Shown here: one piece after another, positions 1-13,327 of the stretch
How positions within the stretch are numbered: the first letter of the stretch is position 1
Layout of the letters: each line of letters opens with the position of its first letter
NCBI RefSeq assembly: GCF_964340395.1
Contig: NC_135553.1
Coordinates: 24,336,449-24,400,448 of the forward strand
DNA length: 64,000 nt
Direction: 5' to 3'
From: Glandiceps talaboti
Lineage: Eukaryota; Hemichordata; Enteropneusta; Spengelidae
Position numbers and translations under genes: made by a program
The notes under the pieces: generated by a model
The model's input: only the letters and a program-made list of their open reading frames with translations
Told to the model about the DNA's origin: nothing
Database searches by the model: none

Positions 1-596
1 TAAAGGTATTGAAAGTTGGTGGTCAGACAGGGACAGGTAATTACATTTTCCTTTTATCATTTCGTCATTTATTCATGTCAGACATTGCACAGATTAAATT
101 TAATATCATATACTGCAACAATTTACAAACTAAACCAGTACATTCTGCAAATTTACAATTTACTCCAGATATCAATATCTCCCTGGCAAACACAGCTCTC
201 AGTTGAGCTGGTCATGTTACAGCCTTCCCATTCATATGATCTACAATGTACAAAACCAATAATTATTTTATGGTGTATTACATGTAGCAGTGACAATGTT
301 AGAGTTCAGCTAATATAGAATTGAATTTCATAATTTCCATACATTGTACATACATTAAAGAAGCTGTTATCTTAGTTTACAGTTGCTATATAGCCACTGT
401 AAATGTCGCTAAAGTTTGGAGGTATTTGTTAAATATTCCTCATTTTTTAAACCCAATCCTGTAGCAAGTTGAAGTTCAGTTTTACTGGACATAAACACAC
501 ATGACATCTACTACCTAACGACACACATAAACATACACATGCAACACCTACATTATATAGAAATCATGAAAAAAAATTCAAAAAATTTAATCAAAC

Positions 597-740
597 ACTT
601 AATGGGTTCGAACCCCAACCGCAGTGGTAAGAGGCAACCACAGATAAACCTATAGCACTAGTAGTAGCAATTAAAAATGAAAAATTAAATTCAGGTAAGA
701 GTAAATATGACATGTGTAGAAGCTACTACATGTACATGTC
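597..740 (-). mobile_element. Truncated inverted SINE/foldback arm
   Basis: The start of this arm, read on the minus strand, matches the tRNA-like head of the SINE at 801 (a B-box GGTTCGAACCC, then CCGCAGTGGTAAGAGGCA on the plus strand). The similarity continues imperfectly through the AT-rich section to about 740, facing the right-hand copy. It lacks the part of the head that carries the A box. The two arms form a roughly 270-bp imperfect inverted repeat (597-740 against 741-865). Confidence 0.6.
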
Positions 741-800
741 ATAACTCTTATTTGAATTTTATTTCTCAATAATTACTACTTCATTATACTAATACTATAG

Positions 801-1065
801 GGTTGTTAGTGGTTGAGTGGTTAAACCACTTGCCTCTTACCACTGCGGTCGGGGTTCAAACCCCATTCAGGGTTCGATTAAATTTACCACGCTGTAAATA
901 AGAAGAGTGTCGTTCAGTTTGACTCTACCGAACAACGCAGGTTTTCCTAGGTATTCCAGTTTCATCCTGCATTAACACTGAACCCATGAGTGATGTCCCT
1001 CATTGGTCTTCATGGGAAACAAATGTTTATATACTTAAAGAACTGTCCAGTATAAATAAAGATTA
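801..1065 (+). mobile_element. tRNA-derived SINE with intact Pol III promoter
   Basis: The head has an A box, TGGTTGAGTGG at 810-820, and a B box, GGTTCAAACCC at 852-862, spaced as in a tRNA gene. The body at 895-1015 resembles the conserved central domain of invertebrate SINEs (GAAGAGTGTCGTTCAGTTTG, then ACGCAGGTTTTCC and ATCCTGCATTAACACTG). I think this is of the MetaSINE kind, but that is from memory and not verified. The element ends with AGTATAAATAAAGATT and an ATT/AGT microsatellite tail. It does not fold as a decodable tRNA, so it is not called as a tRNA gene. Confidence 0.75.
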
Positions 1066-1081
1066 TTATTATTATTATTAT

Positions 1082-1173
<92 letters not shown>
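1066..1173 (+). repeat. (ATT)n/(AGT)n microsatellite, SINE tail
   Basis: About seven ATT units are followed by roughly 30 AGT units. The position directly after the SINE body suggests that it grew from the SINE 3' tail. Its minus-strand poly-leucine reading frame is an artefact of the repeat. Confidence 0.9.
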
Positions 1174-2157
1174 TACTAGTAGTGGTAAACTTTATCATCA
1201 GAGGACACACATTACTACATGTAGTTTGTCTGTACAAGAGTTCAGATCAGGACATTCACTCACTACAGATACAACAATGTACATTGGCACCAAGTCTACA
1301 TGAACTTGCTAAGTGTGATTGTGACTAAAATTGAATTGGCCTCACTACAATCCAATTCCAGTGATAAGATAAAGTCCACGTCAATCACAGTTCCTACGAT
1401 AACATACATGTAATCACTGACTTCCTTGGCCCTAAACTCTACATCGGATCATAAGGATTACTGCACAATCAGTTTGGGATTATACGACGACACCATGAAA
1501 TAACATCAATTACTCTAAAATGGCAAAAATATAGGGTAAGTTAACTTCTTAGTTATTGCCACTGTCTTCAACACCCAAACACATTTTAAAAAGACATATC
1601 TGCTGTATATACATGTATGATTGCAGCATCAACAATATACAGCAAGGTCAAACATATAAGTGCATACAAGTTAGGTAACGTTGAAGCAAACAAGCTCAAA
1701 ATTCAATTTTTCATAATGAGCTTTACTACACTGAGTATCAATCATAAAAGACACAGATGCCACTTGAAGGACATAAATGCAGTATTTCTATATGGTAATA
1801 TTGATTTTAGAAAACCAATTTGTAACCATGGTAACAATCACTTCTACAACATTCAATGATATAGCATCTAACCATATACAACTGACACAACAAGTTTGGA
1901 AATGTAGGTCAAAATTGCTCTGACCTACTTTCATATATTTTTTTTACTATTAATGAGTAGAAATACAGTATACGTTAATAATCGCATAACCATTCAATCA
2001 TACTTGCATTTTTCTCATACTTACATGTATCAAATTAAATTGAAATTATGAAATGACAAATGACAAAAATGGTACAAATATTTTTTTAAATTGATCTAAG
2101 GTCATTTTCTCAATAACTTTAATATGCTAGAAATAAATCAATTTCCCAACTGAGTTT

Positions 2158-2265
2158 CATTTTCTACACATCACTCAGAGCTAACATTAGCAATCCAATT
2201 TATGACACTGACAATTTTCTACACATCACTCAGAGCTGACATTAATAGCAATTGAATTTACATTA
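2158..2265 (+). repeat. Tandem duplication of about 55 bp
   Basis: The block starting ATTTTCTACACATCACTCAG occurs at 2158 and again at about 2213, each followed by a similar ACATTA-GCAAT-AATTTA segment. The copies differ by substitutions and small indels. Confidence 0.7.
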
Positions 2266-2588
2266 ATTATGTATGATACTGAGAGAATATGATATATAAT
2301 ATATGACTTGATATAATATATTGTATGATGATCAATCCTAACCGTACAATATATTATATTGAATCCTTGTATTGGCTATACAGCTAAAAGCTCAACATCT
2401 GAGATAATACCATACACGTTCACCAAAGTAAAATGTTTTTTGTATGTACCACAATCATTTATAGCATCCATATCAAGTGTAAAAGTATACTGTTTCATTT
2501 GCGAATTGACCACTTTAGAAAGGCCATATGCTAGGCTTGTATATAAACTAATTGAAATAGTATACTTTTACATTTCATATGAATGCTA

Positions 2589-3015
2589 CAGGTAAAACAT
2601 TGACGGATCGCTGAACAACTGTGCCTATCGTACACATTTTATGTTCCTTAAGAACAATTTAGATAGATAAGAAACAGGCTTCACACAGACCACTCATTAC
2701 AAATATAAACAACACCACATTCCTGCCGACAACCAGGCACTATGTGTGTACACACATATCACTTGTAATTTTGAATCAATACACATGTATTAGTCAAGAT
2801 CTGAGCCTGCAATGCGATGACTTTCAATAGCTTGTTTGTTCCAAGGATGATGTGTGTGTGTCTGTGTATCAGTAGGGGTCGGATGATGTTGTTTATATTT
2901 GTATTGAGTGGTCTGTGGGAAGCCTGTTCATTATGTATCTAAATTGTTCTTGGGGAATATAAAATGTGTATCATGATATGCACAGTTGTTCGGCGATCCC
3001 TCGATGTTTTACCTG
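2589..3015. mobile_element. 427-bp foldback MITE, TA target duplication (Tc1/mariner-like)
   Basis: The arms at 2589-2719 and 2883-3015 are inverted copies of each other with roughly 85% identity by eye, and the ends read CAGGTAAAACAT. TA dinucleotides flank both ends (2587-2588 and 3016-3017), as expected for Tc1/mariner-type insertion. No transposase frame is present, so this is a non-autonomous element. The right end abuts the first unit of the 65-bp minisatellite exactly. Confidence 0.75.
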
Positions 3016-3660
3016 TATAAATGAGTGTAGTCCATAGAGAGAGTGATTTACTTCAGTGTTACTGGTTGTAATGTGAATGCTATAAATGAGTGTAGTCCAT
3101 AGAGAGAGTTATTTACTTCAGTGTTACTGGTTGTAATGTGAATGCTATAAATGAGTGTAGTCCATAGAGAGAGTGATTTACTTCAGTGTTACTGGTTGTA
3201 ATGTGAATGCTATAAATGAGTGTAGTCCATAGAGAGAGTGATTTACTTCAGTTTTACTGGTTGTAATGTGAATGCTATAAATGAGTGTAGTCCATAGAGA
3301 GTGATTTACTTCAGTGTTACCGGTTGTAATGTGAATGCTATAAATGAGTGTAGTCCATACAGAGAGTGATTTACTTCTGAATCAGTGTTACTGGTTGTAA
3401 TGTGAATGCTATAAATGAGTGTAGTCCATAGAGAGAGTTATTTACTTCAGTGTTACTGGTTGTAATGTGAATGCTACAAATGAGTGTAATCCATAGAGAG
3501 AGTGATTTACTTCAGTGCTACTGGTTGTAATGTGAATGCTATAAATGAGTGTAGTCCATAGAGAGAGTTATTTACTTCAGTGTTACTGGTTGTAATGTGA
3601 ATGCTATAAATGAGTGTAGTCCATAGAGAGAGTGATTTACTTCAGTGCTACTGGTTGTAT
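3016..3660 (+). repeat. 65-bp minisatellite, ten copies
   Basis: Units begin with TATAAATGAGTGTAGTCCAT at about 3016, 3081, 3146, 3211, 3276, 3339, 3410, 3475, 3540 and 3605. The period is 65 bp, apart from one 63-bp and one 71-bp unit. Variants GAGTGATTT and GAGTTATTT mark the units. Units 7-8 and 9-10 share the same variant pattern, which points to a recent dimer (130-bp) duplication. The last unit stops at GGTTGTA. Confidence 0.95.
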
Positions 3661-3888
3661 TTGTCATGTTGACAATTTAGTAAAATGCATTTATGGTTGT
3701 ATGGCAAAGAATTTCAAACAACAGAAATATTTCTAATATATACAGATAACAATATGTCTTATGGTGAATTTGGTGTCACTGGACATAGCCTGGGAACATT
3801 TATTATAGGTTTCTACCATGGTGTCCTACTTGCAAATGGTGGACGGGATGCAATGCTGACAATGTCTCTGAACACCATCCGGAGACAT

Positions 3889-3949
3889 TGTCCGGACACA
3901 TTGTCTGGAGACATTGTCAGAATCAAATTCCGACTCCACAAGCAGGACT
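3889..3949 (-). mobile_element. End fragment of the TAGTCCTGCTTG foldback family
   Basis: On the minus strand this reads AGTCCTGCTTG, then GATTCTGACAATGTCTCC. That is the same order as the end of the complete element at 23528-23633. It also contains a short internal duplication (GGAGACATTGTC twice, with a CCGGACACATTGTC variant between). Only one end is recognisable. Confidence 0.5.
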
Positions 3950-4069
3950 GGGTTTCACCTACATTATACATTGTAGAAATGTAGCTATAAATGTATTTCA
4001 GTAACTATTAATTCTCTGAATATTTGGCTGTAGATTCTAAGAACAACTGACCACTACATGTACAAAATG

Positions 4070-4432
4070 CAAGACTTGAAATTAACAGTAGTCCCCTATC
4101 TACAATGTACAGACTACCAATTCTTGTCATTAGACTACCATAATTTATAGCTGGTAGTCCCATATCTACAGACTACCAATTCTTGTCATGGGGCTACCAT
4201 AATTTGCAACTGGTACATGTAGCCCACTCTGGCTACCACTGATTTATATTTAGACTTAAAGGATGAAAGATTTACTGATATAAAAGTATTCTAATAACAC
4301 CAACATTTCCAACAGAGAAATCTGTTTTCAGTTCAGGAGTATAGGACAATTTGTCACCATCATTGGGCTACCACTTTCTGAAATTTGTAGCCCACTAGGA
4401 CTACCAAAGAAAACAGTTAATTTTGAGCCCTG
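4070..4432 (+). mobile_element. hAT-like non-autonomous DNA element, copy 1
   Basis: This is homologous over its whole length to 34294-34587. The ends are inverted: ACTTGAAATTAAC at the left and GTTAATTTTGAGCCCTG at the right. An internal block (GACTACCAATTCTTGTCAT followed by CTACCATAATTT) is duplicated here but single in copy 2. The CAGGGCTTGAAATTAA type of terminus is typical of hAT-like elements in general knowledge. I could not define a clean 8-bp target duplication. Confidence 0.65.
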
Positions 4433-7400
4433 AAATGTAAATGTACACTGTACTTTAATTATTCCAAGTGATTTTAATATTACTTGATTTGAATAGCCAA
4501 TTACTACAATCTTTCATTCCCCATTATTCTAGAACCACTGCCACGGTTCTCCCCAACAAAACAAGTGTTGGTCGGTTATTAGTACTAATAGTAGTCAAGC
4601 ACATTATATAAACCAATATCAAAATATGTTAATTTCATATTACTATCAAGTACATAAACTAAGTCTACACTTGCTGGAACCACGAAGTACAAATGTATAT
4701 TTTCATGGTTACATTTTCAGAGTACTGTTTGGTACCGACCAGTGCAGTATACATGTCGGGAGAACCCAGTATGTATTGCATTCAAAGTATCACCCTATCT
4801 ATTATATAGGTTTATATGTGATTATTTGAATATTGATTGCCTAAACAGCCAGTATTTATCTAAATGTTGTCTCCAGTACCATATATCGATTTGATCATCT
4901 GAACAGCATGTTGTCCCTATTGCCCTCGATCAATTCAATTGATTATGTCTGCAGTATCATATATCAATTCCATCATTGCTTATCTGAACTCTGTTCATCT
5001 GAATGTCATCACTAGACCGTATGTTAGCTGTATACACGTATATGTTTATCTCGCTATCAATTTAATTGATTAGTGTGAGATGTATGGTTATCGACAGGTT
5101 GCCCCAAATACATGCCCGCTAACTGCATATAATTTGCTTATAAAGTTTCATATTTAATAGCCAACACCTTGGTTGTATTTCACTGACTGGCCATCTGTTT
5201 ACTGTGTACATTTGACTATGAAGTGTGCCCAGGTAATAAATTATGCACTGTGATTTAGATAAGGGCACATAGATGGAAAAAATAACCACCTATGTTCTAT
5301 ATTTATACCAATTTACCTGCTCTTTTCAGTTGTGTGTTCTGTTGAATGTTTTTTGAACTTTTAGCTGTACAAATGTTCTGCCTCAGGAGTCATGCAAATC
5401 TGATCTCTTTGAAAATTTCACTTGGTAGAACCGTCATGCAATCACATACAACTCTATACCATAATTACCATACATGGAAAGTTGAACTTGTAAAATACTG
5501 GGCATTTTGAGCCAAAATTAATTGCATACAAATTCTAGTTTTCATGACATTTTTTGACATTTTTAACTTTATTTTAGGTAATATTAAAAGGAGTAATCTA
5601 AATTTATGAATAAATAAGCTTTTACATATCACATTTAAACAAATTGAAACCTTGGAATTTTACATGAACCTCAGACCACACAATAATACTAGGTGTAGAA
5701 CTACATGTAGCACAGTGATTTGGCTATCTAGCACAACACACTGGCTTAGAGTTCTGGCAAACTACTCTGTCATGGCAGGTAGCCAAATCTCTGAACTTAT
5801 GTACAATGTAGAAGCCACCATTATGATAACTACGAAGAACACACTGCTTACTACTAAACTTGAGTGAAACAAAGTCATCCTACAATTAGGGTATCTTCAA
5901 TGTTTATGTTTCCATACCTTGTGAAAGAAAATGGAAAATGCGAAATTATAGAACAAGAAAAAGTCCTTTAGCATCATTATCATCGTTGTAACTCTTGTCA
6001 GTTACTGTATGTGCAATAAGCTCTTGAAAAGAAAATTTATATCTCTAGAGCTTTTTATAATCCACATTGTAAATTTTCCCCAATATGTACACTGCATGGC
6101 TTAGTGACGATAAAAGTGTTGTGCTTGAACAACCTGCATGTACATGTACACATCAATGGAACCTAAGTAGGTCAAGGTTCAAAGGTTGCCTTAAAAAACA
6201 GCCACCAGGAACCTTCACGATGATGTTGAGCCAAAACCACAAATATCTCATCCAATACAACTGTTCATTATAATGATATTCATGGTGCCAAGTATATAGA
6301 AACTATTACATACAAGTATTTCCATTTATTTCATTAAGTTGTATTCAAGGGATGTTCTAGTTGGTGTTCTACAAATACAATTATACCAAATGTGCATATG
6401 AATAGGAGGTGGATTTTTTGCTACATACATGTAAATATACATTATATATATAATTAGTACAATCTGAACTTGCATATCAAGTATCTAATTTGCATATATA
6501 TGGCATATCAAATACTTTATTTACATATCAGGTAATATAAAGATTTTACAACTACAATACAGTACATTTGTATACACACACAATGTATATAATCGCTGTG
6601 CTTTTGTTATTCACAAAAGTTATATGCCACTTAAGCATGTATGTCCTTCAGGATGTTTTTCTATGATGTTGTGTTTGTGGGGACACGGATGTTGTTCGCT
6701 AAACCTTGATGATAAGAATTTAAAAAAGCAATCTGAGGCAGTTTGCTTTACTTCCTGAATAATACATGTACATGTACACTGGAACACAGCTAACATACGC
6801 ATTACGGTGCAGAATTGATGAATTTATAGCAGTGTGTTACACCACATTGTTCTATATAGTATAATGTGATACACTACACATCTCCACCTACCTGCCCTTG
6901 TCAGTAATAATTAATCAGTGGTATCAATTGTGTAATTGAAGGAATACATTCACAGTCAAACATGTTACCTCTATAAATATCATATGTACACATGACTGCA
7001 AACATAATCTCTCTGGAGAGTCATTGTGAGTCTACATTGAATAGCAAGGAATAGGTGACCCTCAGAACAGAACACAAACAACATCCACCCTCACCCCATC
7101 TGTAGCCACTAACAAATCTCATCTCTATACCTTTCATCAATGTACTGATTATTTGGAGGGATGTGATTATAGCATTTTCATCTAAAAGCCATCAGTATGT
7201 TTGCAAACCTAAAAGTCTCAATCAAACCTTTCTAATAACATGGATGAATTATTATGTGTAAGGTATGACTGGAATTGTGAAAAACAAGCACTGCACACAA
7301 ACCCCTGCCTCTTAAATCATTAGTGTAATAGGTTGCTAAAGAGACCAAAGTACAGCTCTGTGGAGAACACTGACTACTCTATCACTGGCATGTAGTATAC

Positions 7401-8625
7401 AGGATGCTTGTAGCTAGTTGCTGCTAAAAACAAGAAGCCCTCAATAATGTCCTTATTTGACCCCCACCACTTCCAATCCCTTGCCTTGCCTTTCCATAGT
7501 CATCCAGACAGTAATATGATATGTTATTACAGAATGCTGGACACGCTGCAAAGCTTGAAAGCCAACGTACCCCATCTGTTGGAATCACACAGAAGCTTAG
7601 CTAAACGCTAGCGGAAATTGGAAGTTTGTACTTTCAACAAAAGCTATATTCTCCAAGGAATTAAAATGAAAGGAATGAACAGAAATGAAAACCTGTGGTG
7701 ATAATTTGATCCAACTACACAATGGTTTGTCTCAAGTTCTCTCTTTGTTCAGGTAGTGGAATTACGTTAATCCTATTAGATACAAAAAAAAAAAGTGGGT
7801 AAAATTTATACATGTACTTCCCGAATAACTGCAAACAAATTTGTTGGATCATAAGATACAAGATTGAGAGTTTAAATATGCTAGAAATCATTTTCATGCA
7901 ATTTAGGTAAATATTGGTAAGGTTAGCCTTTAGTTACATTGTAAATCTGTGTTTCTCATGACTCGGCCAACCCTACTTTTTTCAATCTGGCAAAAAAAAA
8001 ATTTAATTAGCGCCCTCTATGACAGACTTAGAAAAAAAACATGTCACTGATTGTAAGATAGCAGATCTAATAATTGCATAGCTTGAAGCAAAAATTATAT
8101 ATTGCTAAATTTTGAAACTTCAATAAAACTAATGGTGCACCCTTTCCATCTTTCTGAGTCATTAAGACTGTTAAAAGTACAATTCTGAAATGAAAGTATC
8201 ACCAACATGAACTTGATGAAGATACATTGTATTCTTATGTTTCTCTCCCTTTTTTAATTTCTAACTGACTGACCCATTATTTTTAAGGTGTTTACACAAC
8301 GAGAAACATATATGAATACTGTATCAAGATGGTAAATGTTTACTACAAGTTATGTTTCAGTCTCATCACAATTTTTATCATAACAAGTCTACAAGCTGTT
8401 ATTTACATGTGTACTACTATATCAAGCATAGCCTACAATATTAGGGTTAGCTGGAATTTGATCTCAACCTATCATTAACCCCTGGTTAACTTATAACACA
8501 TCCTGACTATCAAAATAAATATTTACTATGTGTATGACACCATTCCTGTAGTCAACAGACTAGAGACATACTTGAAATTCTCTCGTTCTAATATGATACT
8601 TCCAAATAGATGTATTGGTATGTTC

Positions 8626-8630
8626 TCTGT

Positions 8631-8662
<32 letters not shown>
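8626..8662 (+). repeat. (GT)n microsatellite
   Basis: A nearly pure GT run of about 37 bases inside presumed USP intron sequence. Confidence 0.9.
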
Positions 8663-11600
8663 TCTAATCATAGCTGTGTGAATATTGAATTGCATAACTG
8701 ATGTTTTTATCAGATGAAGTGAGGAATGTCTATAGTTATGTATCAACTCTACTAGAATGGTTAGAACTGATTGTACTTCATGCAAATGTAGTTGTTTCTG
8801 CATTTTAGAGTATTTCCTGTGTAAAATGCAAAGTGGAGTACATGTACTGCAATGTATCTATTTTGGCACAAAAATATTTTTATTAGCAGTAATAACACAT
8901 TTTTGCTCCATTTTTTCACTGATAAACAATTTTTGACTATGGTACATGTTCTTATACATGTAACCACATTCTTTTTTTTTAAGCTTATTAATTCACTTCC
9001 AATTAAACAAATGCCTTTATCATTTATGGTTACAGGAATTTACTAGTTAATAGTGATTCTAGTATAATTTCACACGGATTTATTTTGATGCAAAAAAGTG
9101 TTTTTAGCTAATTCTGGTAAATTAATTTTAGAGCCAAAATACTTGTAGCACATTATATAACGTACATTCATATGTATTTGATATTGTAGGGAAAAATCGA
9201 TGAATATTGAAAACTTTCAAGTTGAAAATAACACATGGAAAAATCTTCCTTTTGATCCTGGCTACTCCAGCCTCCAGGTCTCTAAAATCCTTCTGCCATT
9301 CTCTCAAAACCTATAGTATCTCTTTAAACATTAATCTCAACCTTCTCCATTATTGCCAGTGTCTATGAATCCACTTTCCTCTTACCATGCAGTAATTCTT
9401 TATTTCTGTGCCTCCAGCTCTGCTTGCAGAGTTTAGACATCCCATAAATCTTCTTTATTATTACTATTATGTTATTAGTATTAGTAATATATATTGTGCA
9501 TTTTTTTTTTGCCGATTCTGTAAATTGCGATTTTTGTTCGACATACCATATGTTGTAAAAATTACTAACAATTCTAATTTCTAAATATATGTAAAATTTA
9601 CCTACAAGAATTTTCTCTGAAAAGAAATTAATAAATAAAGACTATGATATATTTCAATGTTTTGTATGCTCTACTATGCAACAATATAGAAATAGAAAAA
9701 AAAATGTTCTGCAGAAATCATGCAAATCATTGATCTGTATCTCCAGGTTAATGACCTCTATCACACATCAAGCATGTAACAGAAATACTGTGTACGGCAT
9801 TTCAGCACAGTATGTAAAATGTACATATGGGAACTTTCTAATTTTGTACAATTTATTTTAGTAATGATGGTGCAATGTCTTTGTCAAATATAAAATGAAA
9901 ATTTATTTGTCGACACTATTTTAAAAATAAAGGTATGATTCATACCTTGTTGTAAACAAGATCATATTAAAATGGTCTACCTACGTGCACATTTACAGGA
10001 CATACCTTGTTTATCCTGCAACCAATATTCACTACAGGACTGTGGGTATTGCCAAGTCATGGCTGTTGTTTATGTCAACAACACATGATTTATCTTTTCA
10101 ACCTCCAAAACAGTGAATACCCAATGAATGAGGTAATGCTATACAGTAGGTCTGTAAACATGGTAAACTTTGTAATACGTCAACACATATTTGCATGTAA
10201 TAAGCCATCATGAAATATTACAAGTTTGGCAAAAATAAGATAAAATAAAAATATGAGAATCAAATTACAAGCTTTCATAACACCTGCGGAGTGGGTGGGT
10301 CAGTTGATACATATGGGTGAGAATTTGTTGTAAGTTTGAAATGTATCAATGTCTGTATACATATTACATATCACAATTATATTTATGGCATACAATCAGC
10401 CATATACATGTACATGGAGTAGCTACGTACAAAAATAGTCCCGATGGCAACATAAAAATCCTCTCACTTCTGAGTTGTCTATATCAATACTTCCTTCTTT
10501 CTCAACAAGTTTGATTAACTGTTTTTTAAGCCTCATGTTGACAGTGCAGACTAGATATAATTAGGTTGTCAAAAATATACTTATTTTATAATTGTGGCCT
10601 GAAGCCTTTTCTTTACCATATTATTTGATCTAGAATTGACTTGTATAATGTATACAAGTGTACACGTTTGTGACGATGATGACATTTTCACTGTGTCATT
10701 TTGTACAGTTTCTATTTGTACTATGTACAATGTATTTTCCTTAAATATTGACTTGTTTTCAAATGCAGTCAGACACCATTACATAATTGTTTAATTCCAA
10801 ACTATTCTTGTTTCTACATTAAATTATCCAATTCAATTCTTGTTCTATTTTATTATTCATATTTTAGGTTTCCTTTTTGTAAATCAAATTTAATCTTCAA
10901 GAATTGCAGTTAATCCAATTTATAATTTTCTTGTTCTATTGTTGTTCTTTTTATTTGAGCGACTTGTAATCCAAGACCATTGACTACCAATGTGAGTTTA
11001 TCATCAAATACATTATAATCGCACTCATTGCATAACAGTTTACTTTTTTTATTAACAATATTTCAGATCAATTTGCATTTTTGTAAATATAGACAGTCTG
11101 TTACAGGAACCTCTTAAACACTTTATAAGCATTCCATACTATTGTACATATTGTTTTTCCTTTCAACAAATACACTCCCTAGGGTGATTTGAAAGGTTTG
11201 TCCTTCAACTGTCTCCTTTCAAGAAAACAATAAGTATCCACATGTAAATGTGTCAGTAGTATTAATATAAACATGAAGGAATATATTAATATTATACATA
11301 TAATTATGAATAAATACTAATCAATTGTACTTGAATATCTACAGAGATAGCCAAAACCACAAGAAATTTCACATGAAAAAAATGGAACTGTCATTGTTAT
11401 AGGATAACTTTCGAAAAATGATATGTACATGTATGGGATACTTCACCTAATTTCAAGAAAAAATTCACATTTTTCAAATTGAAACCAAGATTAAATTAAG
11501 CACATGATCAATGTACTGATCAATGTATTGTAAGTATATTTCAAAATCTAAGGAGTACTTTAGAGCTGCAATGAAAATGTTCATGGATACAGGAAATCAA

Positions 11601-13268
11601 CTACAACAATGTTACTGTACTAAAATAAATCAAAACATTAGTTTTTTTAATTACATGTAAATGACATAGTTTGATGTACCAGTTATTGACAATGTTGTTT
11701 GCCAGAAGACGTCAAGAAAAGATGTCACACCAGATAGCCAAGTCTGTGGGTTACTTAGGGTTGCAATAACTATACATATACATGTAGGTGCCCTATTCAG
11801 AATCCACTGTTATACACATGTATAGCTCTACATGTACACATAATGGGTTACTGTGGTCTACATTAGTCTAGTGCTACATATATACTTCATCAAATCTCAA
11901 GATCTCTTTACACATTGGCATTCAAATGGTCATTGCACCCAGGAAGTGATGCTTGACTGAAAAATGTCATTAGTTAGTTTGTAATTATGATACATGTACC
12001 TGTATTTACATTCATATGCCAATAGAATGCACTCGATATCATCACACCTACATGTATGTGTACAACCCATGTACATGTACACACAGCACAATCACAAAAA
12101 TATCCTATCATTTATTCTTTGTATCGGCCTGATCTGACCCATGAAGAAATTAAGCCAGTTTTAGTCTAATAATCTAATCTACAAGTATCTTCTTACTTCT
12201 TTTCAGTCTTGCAAATCTAAGAGTTTTGGAGGCCATATGTCAAATAAATTTAAGTTCATTGCTAGAATAGTTATGACATTATTCCACAAGGTCATAGGAC
12301 AAAGAGGTATGTACATTTCATTGTTTTGTCATTGACTTGTACATTTTTTGGTACCACACACATCTGCCATTTATGGACATATGAAGGAACACCAGATGAT
12401 ATTAATGGTACATAGTGTCAAATACAATGTTGGCACACAATCACAATATGTATAGAATATATTTATATTCTTCATGCCATTCAAATCAAGTGAATAGTCT
12501 TTGAGATCTGATAATCCTGTGAATAGAATGTAGACAATAACCTGTCCTCATTGTCTGTGTCTTCAATACTTGTACACATTATGACTGACTGAGTTCACTC
12601 ACCAGGCTTCACAATGAAACAAAATTCCTACCAGCCATAGTTTCAATTTTGAGAAGTAAAGAATGGAATAATTTGCTAGTGTTTTGATGTCTAATTAGTG
12701 TGACCCCAAGGTCAACTTGATCATTTCAAAAGACATCAATTGATGGAGGTCACTGCTATATTGTCGTAAATCATGACACAGTAACTTCACTTTCAATTCT
12801 GAATTCTATTCATGCTAAACTAAACATTAATAATTTGGCATATAATCCAATCAATCCACTATCTAGAACCCTGATGTTGTCATGTCATACGACCAAATAA
12901 AAAAATCAGTGGTGTTTCTGATAACCCAAAGTTTAAGCCGCGGCCCTAAACACCTTTTTGCATGCAAAAACAGAAAATGGTAACAATTTATTTCTATTTC
13001 CATGTACACCTTCATGCCATTGCCCCAAGTGGTCACGCTTTTAAAAAAAAATCATATTCCAGAGAGAAACCAGGTCTTTTTGGACTAAAACAATACAGTC
13101 TGCATAATGTGTTTGTCTATTTAACTTACAACTGTCTCCATTTACTTCTTTTACAATGTATACGTCATCAAACTATCACGGAAGTATTGGGACCAACGAC
13201 TCAAAGAAGTATCTCACCTTGGGGGTCAAAGTAATTTTAAAAATTTAAACTAAAATAGAATAAAATTC

Positions 13269-13327
13269 TGCCCTACTTTCTGAAGTCATGTTATCGGAAA
13301 CAAACATGCTTTTTATTTTGCCTAATT
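13269..13327 (+). repeat. Dispersed repeat, copy 1 (second copy 18512-18585)
   Basis: The segment CCCTACTTTCTGAAGTCATG, then TTATCGGAAACAAACAT and TTTTGCCTAATTT, closely matches 18512-18585. About 60 bp are shared and no ends were defined. Its nature is unknown. Confidence 0.55.

Noticed and set aside
801-872. A possible tRNA gene (A and B boxes).
   Set aside because: No plausible acceptor stem or anticodon arm. It continues into a SINE body and tail.
2280-2360. An AT-rich stretch that looks like an origin or centromere core (ATATAATATATTG).
   Set aside because: Only local AT richness and short palindromes; nothing specific supports it.
3685-3984. A 99-residue plus-strand frame.
   Set aside because: It overlaps a mobile-element end and a short duplication, and has no domain, splice signal or codon bias.
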